DNA of 64,000 bases, taken from Betaproteobacteria bacterium (lineage in GTDB: Bacteria; Pseudomonadota; Gammaproteobacteria; Burkholderiales; Usitatibacteraceae). How positions within the stretch are numbered: position 1 is the first letter of the stretch; every line of letters begins with the position of its first letter. Shown piece by piece: positions 58,540-64,000 of this stretch. Position numbers and translations under genes: made by a program. Under the pieces are notes generated by a model, which worked only from the letters and a program-made list of their open reading frames with translations, did no database searches and was not told the origin of the DNA. The stretch covers positions 1 to 64,000 of the forward strand of contig JADKJR010000016.1 in assembly GCA_016720925.1 (NCBI GenBank), read 5' to 3'.

Positions 58540-60900
58540 ATGCTACACAAGCTGACGTTGCGATGGAAGATGCTGTTGTCACTAGGGCTCGCGTTTGCGC
58601 TGTTCGTTGCTGCAATTGCCTTGGCGGTCAACGGGCTAAGTCGGGTAAGCACCCGATTTGAACAGTTCATCGAGCAAGATGACGCGTTATCCCAATCGAT
58701 TTCATGGATGTATGCACAGGGCCTGCAAATGGGCCAAGCCGTGCGCAACATCGTTCTCGACCCAGGAACCAAGGCCGCGTACAAGAATCTTGACGACGCG
58801 GGAGTGGAGTTCCAAAAGGCGCTTGACCGCGGCCTTGCGTTGGCAAAAAACGAGCCGCAAACATTGAAGGTGCTCGAAGAAATTGCCAGGATGCGAGCTG
58901 CGCAGCAACCATTGCAGCAGTCAATTGCGCAGGCCGCAAAGTCCGACAAATCCATGGCGATGCAATTGCTGAACGAGAAAGAAACCCCGTCGTGGCGAGA
59001 GATGAAAGGTCGCCTGCTGGAGTTGATCAAGGCGAAATCCGCGCAGGTGAAGAGTGAGCAAACCACTATCATCGCGGCAGCACAGCGTGCGGTCTGGTTG
59101 AGCTTCGGTCTTGGGCTTGCGGCGCTACTTGCAGGATTGTCGATCATCGTCTGGCTGACACGTTCGATCACCAGGCAACTCGGCGGCGAACCGGCGGCCG
59201 CCACCGCCGTGGCGAATCGCGTGGCCGGCGGCAATTTTTCCTCGGAAATTCCCGTGCGACGTGGCGATACGACAAGCCTCATGGCCTCCATGGCCAGGAT
59301 GCAGCACGATCTGAAGGCGCGCATTGACGGGGACGCCAAGACCGCGGCCGAAATGCTGCGCGTCAAGAACGCCCTGGATCGCGTCACGTCCTGCGTAATG
59401 ATTGCCGACGTAGCCGGCAATATTATCTACATGAACGAAGCGATAAGGCAGATGTTTCGCGAGGACGAGGTGGATATCCGCAAGGATCTACCGAACTTCA
59501 ACGTCGCCACAGTGATCGGCTCCAGCGTGGACCAGTTTCACAAGCAACCGGGCTTTCACAAAATGTTGGCCGGGCTCACGCAGACGCACAAATCCTCGAT
59601 GAATCTGGGCAACCACAGTTTTCAATTGACGACATTGCCGGTGATTGATGAGAACAACCAGCGCCAGGGCACAGCGGTGGAATGGGTGGAGCGCACGGCC
59701 GATGTTGCCGCACAAGCCGAAGTTGAAGCGTTGGTAGAGGCTGCCAACGGGGGAGACTTCAGCAAGCGCATTGCGGTCGATGGCAAGGAAGGATTTCTGC
59801 AATCACTGGCATTGGGAATCAATACGCTGATGCAAACCAGCTCGGTGGGCCTGCACGAAGTGGTGCGAGTACTTGGCGCGCTGGCCAAAGGTGACCTCAC
59901 GGAAAAAATTACCAACGACTACAAAGGTACCTTCGGACAATTGAAGGATGATGCCAACCTGACCGTCGACCGTCTCACGGAGATCGTATCGAGCATCAAA
60001 GAATCCACCGAGTCGATTGCGCTCGCCTCCAAGGAAATTGCCGCTGGGAATACTGATCTTTCAGGCAGGACCGAGCAGCAGGCATCCAGCCTTGAAAAAA
60101 CAGCCGCCTCGATGGTGGAGTTGACCGGTACCGTGAAGCAGAACGCCGAGAACGCCCGCCAAGCCAATCAGCTGGCCGCCGGGGCCTCGGATGTCGCCGT
60201 GCGCGGCGGTGACGTGGTCGGTCAGGTCGTGACCACCATGAGCTCGATCAACGAGAGCTCGAAGAAGATCGTCGACATCATCAGCGTCATCGACGGCATC
60301 GCCTTCCAGACCAATATCCTGGCGCTGAACGCGGCGGTCGAAGCGGCCCGGGCGGGCGAACAGGGCCGCGGCTTTGCGGTCGTGGCCACCGAAGTGCGCA
60401 ACCTCGCCCAGCGCAGCGCGGCGGCGGCCAAGGAGATCAAGGAGCTCATTGGGGACTCCGTCGAGAAGGTCGGCGCGGGCACCAAGCTGGTCGACGAAGC
60501 CGGCAAGACGATGGAAGAGATTGTGAGCTCGGTGAAGCGGGTGACGGACATCATGGCCGAGATCACGGCGGCCTCCCAGGAGCAGAGCACCGGTATCGAG
60601 CAGGTGAATCAGGCGATCACGCAGATGGATGAGGTGACGCAGCAGAATGCGGCGCTGGTGGAACAGGCCGCAGCGGCCGCCGAGAGCATGGAAGAGCAGG
60701 CGGGGAATCTGTCGCAGGCGGTTGGGATATTCCGTCTCGCGGGAAATGCGGCAAGCGGCGGACAGAGACAGGTGGGACAGGTTGAGCGGCGGGAAACGGC
60801 GAGCCGGCCGAAGAATGTGGCGCGTTTGCCGAAGCGCGACAAATCGGCGATTACAAAGCCAAAAGCTGTCGGCGGCACCGATGAATGGTCGGAATTCTAA
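58540..60900 (+). CDS. Methyl-accepting chemotaxis protein 8 (helical sensor, PAS, W-x-x-F tail)
   Basis: 786 aa, intact. TM1 about 10-30, a helical sensor (31-180; WMYAQGLQMGQAVRNIVLDP), TM2 184-207, HAMP (TRQLGGEPAAATAVANRVAG), PAS (275-385), a second HAMP-like unit, then the signalling domain. The entry helix is divergent (GRTEQQASSLEKTAASMVEL), but the rest matches the other receptors. Ends DEWSEF, a tether variant. Last receptor before cheR. Confidence 0.93.
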   Translation: MLHKLTLRWKMLLSLGLAFALFVAAIALAVNGLSRVSTRFEQFIEQDDALSQSISWMYAQGLQMGQAVRNIVLDPGTKAAYKNLDDAGVEFQKALDRGLALAKNEPQTLKVLEEIARMRAAQQPLQQSIAQAAKSDKSMAMQLLNEKETPSWREMKGRLLELIKAKSAQVKSEQTTIIAAAQRAVWLSFGLGLAALLAGLSIIVWLTRSITRQLGGEPAAATAVANRVAGGNFSSEIPVRRGDTTSLMASMARMQHDLKARIDGDAKTAAEMLRVKNALDRVTSCVMIADVAGNIIYMNEAIRQMFREDEVDIRKDLPNFNVATVIGSSVDQFHKQPGFHKMLAGLTQTHKSSMNLGNHSFQLTTLPVIDENNQRQGTAVEWVERTADVAAQAEVEALVEAANGGDFSKRIAVDGKEGFLQSLALGINTLMQTSSVGLHEVVRVLGALAKGDLTEKITNDYKGTFGQLKDDANLTVDRLTEIVSSIKESTESIALASKEIAAGNTDLSGRTEQQASSLEKTAASMVELTGTVKQNAENARQANQLAAGASDVAVRGGDVVGQVVTTMSSINESSKKIVDIISVIDGIAFQTNILALNAAVEAARAGEQGRGFAVVATEVRNLAQRSAAAAKEIKELIGDSVEKVGAGTKLVDEAGKTMEEIVSSVKRVTDIMAEITAASQEQSTGIEQVNQAITQMDEVTQQNAALVEQAAAAAESMEEQAGNLSQAVGIFRLAGNAASGGQRQVGQVERRETASRPKNVARLPKRDKSAITKPKAVGGTDEWSEF

Positions 60901-60925
60901 TGTCTTTGCACCAATCTGCCGATAT
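60899..60925 (+). promoter_or_regulatory. Possible sigma-28 promoter for cheRDB
   Basis: GCCGATAT at 60918-60925 matches the -10 well; the 8-mer 11 bases upstream (AATGTCTT) is poor, but TAATGTCT fits with a 12-base spacer. Overlaps the stop of receptor 8, 75 bases before cheR. Confidence 0.4.
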
Positions 60926-60999
60926 CCCTTATACAAATCTGCAAGTTCGCAAGTCCGCGAACCGGCTACCGGTAGCATCCAACAGGAGCAGTAAACGTC

Positions 61000-61887
61000 A
61001 TGAGAACGGAATCCTCGCGCGCGAAGAATGTGGAAGCACCCGTCAGCGATAAAGTGCGTGAATTTGCATTTGACGATCATGATTTCGACCGCATCTGCAA
61101 GTTGATTTACCAGCATGCCGGCATCTCGCTTTCACGGCAAAAACGCGACATGGTGTACAGCCGCGTCGCCCGCCGTGTGCGCGCGCTGGGTCTGAATAAC
61201 TTCGATGCTTACCTGTCACATCTGGACAATAGCGGGCCGGACGAATGGCAGGCGTTCACCAATTCATTGACGACCAACCTGACTTCATTTTTTCGCGAGG
61301 GCCATCACTTTCCGATTCTGGCTGAGCATGTGGCGCACCTGCGGCACCGGCCCATCCGCATCTGGTGCACGGCCGCGTCAACCGGCGAGGAGCCCTACTC
61401 GCTGGCCATCACCATGGCCGAGGCGATCGGCACCAAGGCATCACAAGTAAGGATTCTGGCCAGCGATATCGACACCAATGTCCTCGACCAGGCCGAGCGC
61501 GGCGACTACACGGCGGAGCGGGTCGAAAAGATGGAACGCTCGCGACTCGAACGATTCTTCCTGTGCGGCTCGGGCCCCAACGAAGGGCGTGTCAAGGTAC
61601 GCCAGGAATTGCGCGACATGATCACCTTCCAGCGCATCAACCTGCTGGACAGCGACTGGAAACTGGCGGGGCCGTTTGACGCTATTTTCTGCCGCAACGT
61701 GATGATCTATTTCGACAAGCCCACACAGGCGCGCATCCTTGAGCGATTTGCGCCGCTACTGCGCCCGGATGGACTGTTGTTCGCCGGTCATTCCGAGAGT
61801 CTGTTTCACGTCAGCCACCTGTTTCAGCTTCGCGGTAAAACGGTGTATGGACTGTCTCCGCGCTATCTCGCGCCGGCCGCGCCATGA
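61000..61887 (+). CDS. cheR: Chemotaxis glutamate methyltransferase CheR
   Basis: 295 aa. An N-terminal helical domain (QHAGISLSRQKRDMVYSRVA) and the SAM-binding domain: TSFFREGHHF, WCTAASTGEEPYSLAITMAE, LASDIDTNVLDQAERGDY and FDAIFCRNVMIYFD. Methylates receptor glutamates; the W-x-x-F tails of most receptors here are the expected dock. Its stop overlaps cheD (ATGA). Confidence 0.96.
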   Translation: MRTESSRAKNVEAPVSDKVREFAFDDHDFDRICKLIYQHAGISLSRQKRDMVYSRVARRVRALGLNNFDAYLSHLDNSGPDEWQAFTNSLTTNLTSFFREGHHFPILAEHVAHLRHRPIRIWCTAASTGEEPYSLAITMAEAIGTKASQVRILASDIDTNVLDQAERGDYTAERVEKMERSRLERFFLCGSGPNEGRVKVRQELRDMITFQRINLLDSDWKLAGPFDAIFCRNVMIYFDKPTQARILERFAPLLRPDGLLFAGHSESLFHVSHLFQLRGKTVYGLSPRYLAPAAP

Positions 61888-62543
61888 ATCAGGTCGCCGC
61901 AAGACCGTCCAGAACGCCGGGGCCGATGCCGACCGGCGTGGACAGTCAATGTTTTGCTTCGAATCTGTACTTCGATAGGGTGCACGCCGTCGATGCGGCC
62001 AAGATCCTTCCCGGCGAGTACTACGCGACCGGCGAGAATATGCTCATCGTCACGGTACTGGGTTCCTGTGTGTCCGCGTGCATTCGCGATCCCGACCTCC
62101 AGATCGGCGGCATGAACCATTTCATGCTGCCGGAGAGCGATCCGGGCAAGGACTGCGCAGGCCCACTTTCCAAGGCCGCGCGTTACGGCAGCTATGCCAT
62201 GGAATTGCTAATCAACCACCTGTTGAAAATGGGCGCGCGGCACAATCGGCTTGAGGCCAAGGTATTTGGCGGCGGGAATGTTCTGCCCGGCTTCACCAAG
62301 ATGAATGTCGGCCAGCGCAATGCGGATTTCGTCCTGCAGTTTTTGAAATCGGAACAGATCCGCGTGACCGCGCGCGATCTGGTCGACATTTGTCCGCGCA
62401 AGGTTTACTTCTTCCCCACCACCGGCCGTGTGCTGGTGAAAAGACTGGCTGTGATGACCAACACCACCGTGATGGAACGCGAAATCGAGTACCGCAAGAA
62501 ACTGGAGCAAGCCAAGGGTGGTGGCGAAGTTGAATTGTTCTAG
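61884..62543 (+). CDS. cheD: Chemoreceptor glutamine deamidase CheD
   Basis: 219 aa. The catalytic Cys is in TVLGSCVSACIRD and His in GGMNHFMLPE; AKVFGGGNVL and DICPRKVYFFPTTGRVLVKR are conserved. Deamidates receptor glutamines to methylatable glutamates. Coupled to cheR by a four-base overlap. Confidence 0.95.
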   Translation: MNQVAARPSRTPGPMPTGVDSQCFASNLYFDRVHAVDAAKILPGEYYATGENMLIVTVLGSCVSACIRDPDLQIGGMNHFMLPESDPGKDCAGPLSKAARYGSYAMELLINHLLKMGARHNRLEAKVFGGGNVLPGFTKMNVGQRNADFVLQFLKSEQIRVTARDLVDICPRKVYFFPTTGRVLVKRLAVMTNTTVMEREIEYRKKLEQAKGGGEVELF

Positions 62544-62618
62544 CCGGAATATGCCGATTTTCCCGATCGGTTACGTATTGCACAACCGGACACACCTGAA
62601 CATAACTGGAGTACACAA

Positions 62619-63684
62619 GTGATTGCCGCCAAGCCATCGGTTTCAAAAAAAATAAAAGTGTTGATCGTCGATGATTCAGCACTGATACGTTCGCTGTTGA
62701 CCGAGATCGTCAATCGTCAGCCAGACATGATCGCCGTCGGCGCGGCCTCGGACCCGCTGGTGGCGCGCGAGATGATCCGCGCGCTCAATCCGGACGTACT
62801 GACGCTCGACGTCGAGATGCCGCGCATGGACGGCCTGGAGTTTCTGCGCAACCTGATGCGGCTGCGGCCGATGCCGGTGGTGATGGTATCCACGCTGACC
62901 GCACGCGGCGCCGAATCGACCATGCGCGCACTGGAACTGGGCGCCATCGATTACGTGACCAAGCCCAAAATCGATATCCACCATGGCGTCAAGGAAGCCG
63001 GCCAGGAGATCGTCGACAAAATTCGCGTTGCCTCCGCCGCGAAAATGCGCACCGTTATTCCTTCGGCCGCGCCACGACCGGTACTAGCATCCGTGGGAAA
63101 CCGCCGGGCCAGCACGGAAAAGATCATCATCATCGGCGCCTCCACCGGCGGCACCGAGGCAGTCAAGGAGTTGCTGATGCAGTTGCCGCCGGATAGTCCC
63201 GGCGTGCTCATCGCACAGCACATGCCCGCGGGCTTCACGCTAAATTTCGCCAATCGCCTCAATACGCTGTGCCGCATCAGTGTGAAGGAGGCGGTTGATG
63301 GCGAGTATCGCCCCGGGCGGCCGCCATCTGGCACTCGACCGCAGCGGTGCCAATTACATCACGCGTATTCTCGACACCGATCTCGTCAATCGCCATCGCC
63401 CCTCGGTGGAAGTGCTGTTCAAATCCGCCGCCAAGCATGCAGGCCGCAACGTGCTCGGCGTGATGCTGACGGGCATGGGCAAGGACGGCGCGACGGCCAT
63501 GCTGGAAATGAAACAGGCAGGCGCCTACAACGTCGCGCAGGACGAGGCGAGCTGCGTGGTGTTCGGCATGCCGCGCGAAGCGATTGCCACCGGCGCGGTG
63601 GATGAAGTACTGCCACTGAACAAAATTGCCGGCCATTTGCTGGCCCATGTCACGGCGTCGGGCACGGAACGTTTTCGCGTTTAA
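62619..63684 (+). pseudogene. cheB: Chemotaxis methylesterase CheB, internal deletion with frameshift
   Basis: GTG start at 62619. Receiver (10-125) with VLIVDDSALIRSLL and LTLDVEMPRMDG. The esterase domain has the Ser in IIGASTGGTEA, the His in LIAQHMPAGFT and the Asp in VMLTGMGKDGATAM. Near 63305 the frame changes: EAVDGE is followed in another frame by IAPGGRHLALDRSGANYITR, whereas relatives carry a short RVLPGHxY segment between. So about twenty bases seem lost, not a single base. Otherwise complete to the stop at 63684. Removes receptor methyl groups when phosphorylated by CheA. Confidence 0.9.
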
Positions 63685-63843
63685 GTGCGGGTACGCAGGC
63701 GGTGGCCAGCAGCCATTCACGCGTCACGTTGTAATTTCGGAGCAAGCGTGCGGGAAAACAAGAACAGTCGTTCACGATGCCCGCCGCCCCGTGCAGCCGT
63801 GCCGTGTTCCTGTGGCGTGCCACGCAAATTTCCACTTGAAACT

Positions 63844-63899
63844 CCAGCATGGTCGGGGCTCGTGGACACAAAATGCCTGAAACACCTCGCCAGTGCTTG
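63844..63899. repeat. Palindromic intergenic element, copy F (left arm decayed)
   Basis: The right arm CGCCAGTGCTTG (63888-63899) is canonical; the left arm CCAGCATGGTCG (63844-63855) is degenerate. The core CACAAAATGCCTGAAACACC is a clear forward match. Lies 160 bases after cheB. Confidence 0.75.
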
Positions 63900-63946
63900 A
63901 CTCTCGTCCCGCCCCCCGAACACAGCAGACCTGACCGAGATACAGC

Positions 63947-64000
63947 GTGGATGAGCCCAATCTGTATTACGACGACCAGATCGGCGCCGACGCGGCGAAG
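63947..64000 (+). CDS. Start of an unidentified gene running off the window
   Basis: A GTG at 63947 opens VDEPNLYYDDQIGADAAK to the window end; an ATG at 63951 opens a different frame. Too short to identify. The acidic N-terminus looks like a real protein, but this is a guess. Confidence 0.3.
   Translation, partial: MDEPNLYYDDQIGADAAK

Noticed and set aside
38287..60900. Recurring near-identical blocks that could suggest a CRISPR or satellite array
   Set aside because: The blocks are several hundred bases long and are coding signalling domains of chemoreceptors.
39631..61116. Long minus-strand open frames across the receptor genes (for example 39631-40683, 43460-44341, 60061-61116)
   Set aside because: They repeat in every receptor because they mirror the same signalling-domain DNA, and they show His/Arg-rich or Ser/Ala-rich antisense composition.
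1..64000. Insertion sequences, prophage, tRNA or rRNA genes
   Set aside because: No transposase, integrase, phage structural protein or tRNA-like cloverleaf was recognised in the window.

Overview
The window is a GC-rich chromosomal segment of a motile betaproteobacterium. The flagellar order (flgN-flgM-flgA divergent from flgB to flgL), a cheY-cheA-cheW-MCP array-cheR-cheD-cheB cluster, and several c-di-GMP enzymes resemble Rhodocyclales, Nitrosomonadales or Burkholderiales. I cannot name the genus. No plasmid, phage or transposase signature is visible.

Layout. 1-0.5 kb: the eroded 3' part of fliA (sigma-28). 0.8-6.9 kb: a very large multi-PAS hybrid histidine kinase with several frameshifts, translationally coupled to a REC-HD-GYP protein. 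7.0-7.7 kb: a vapBC toxin-antitoxin pair. 7.9-20.4 kb: the complete, undamaged flgNMA / flgBCDEFGHIJ / flgKL block. 20.8-25.0 kb: a REC-PAS-GGDEF-EAL phosphodiesterase and a diguanylate cyclase. 25.6-31.2 kb: a broken TonB receptor, a YfiR-like protein and a CHASE8-type hybrid kinase. 31.3-34.7 kb (minus strand): a hemerythrin-GGDEF protein, then a NarL-type regulator and its partner histidine-kinase-like protein, which lacks the phosphoacceptor histidine. 35.2-63.7 kb: the chemotaxis cluster, with cheY, cheA (frameshifted), a deleted cheW copy, an intact cheW, eight chemoreceptor genes in tandem, cheR, cheD and cheB (frameshifted).

How it fits together. The flagellar operons supply rod, hook, rings and hook-associated proteins. 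FlgM holds FliA until hook completion. Sigma-28-like sites with 11-nt spacers precede flgM, flgK, the GGDEF-EAL gene and a periplasmic Cache gene, which suggests one late regulon linking motility with c-di-GMP and chemosensing. The chemoreceptors differ in their sensor part (four-helix bundle, Aer-type PAS plus double Cache, heme-c Tll0287-like) but share almost identical signalling-domain DNA. Six end in a W-x-x-F tether for CheR/CheB.

Two features stand out. First, a family of about 55-66 bp palindromes with an asymmetric core sits 3' of operon-ending genes at six places. Second, frame-disrupting lesions are abundant in fliA, sensor kinases, cheA, cheB, cheW and half of the receptors but absent from the whole flg block. 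Whether these are decay or assembly error cannot be settled from the sequence alone.
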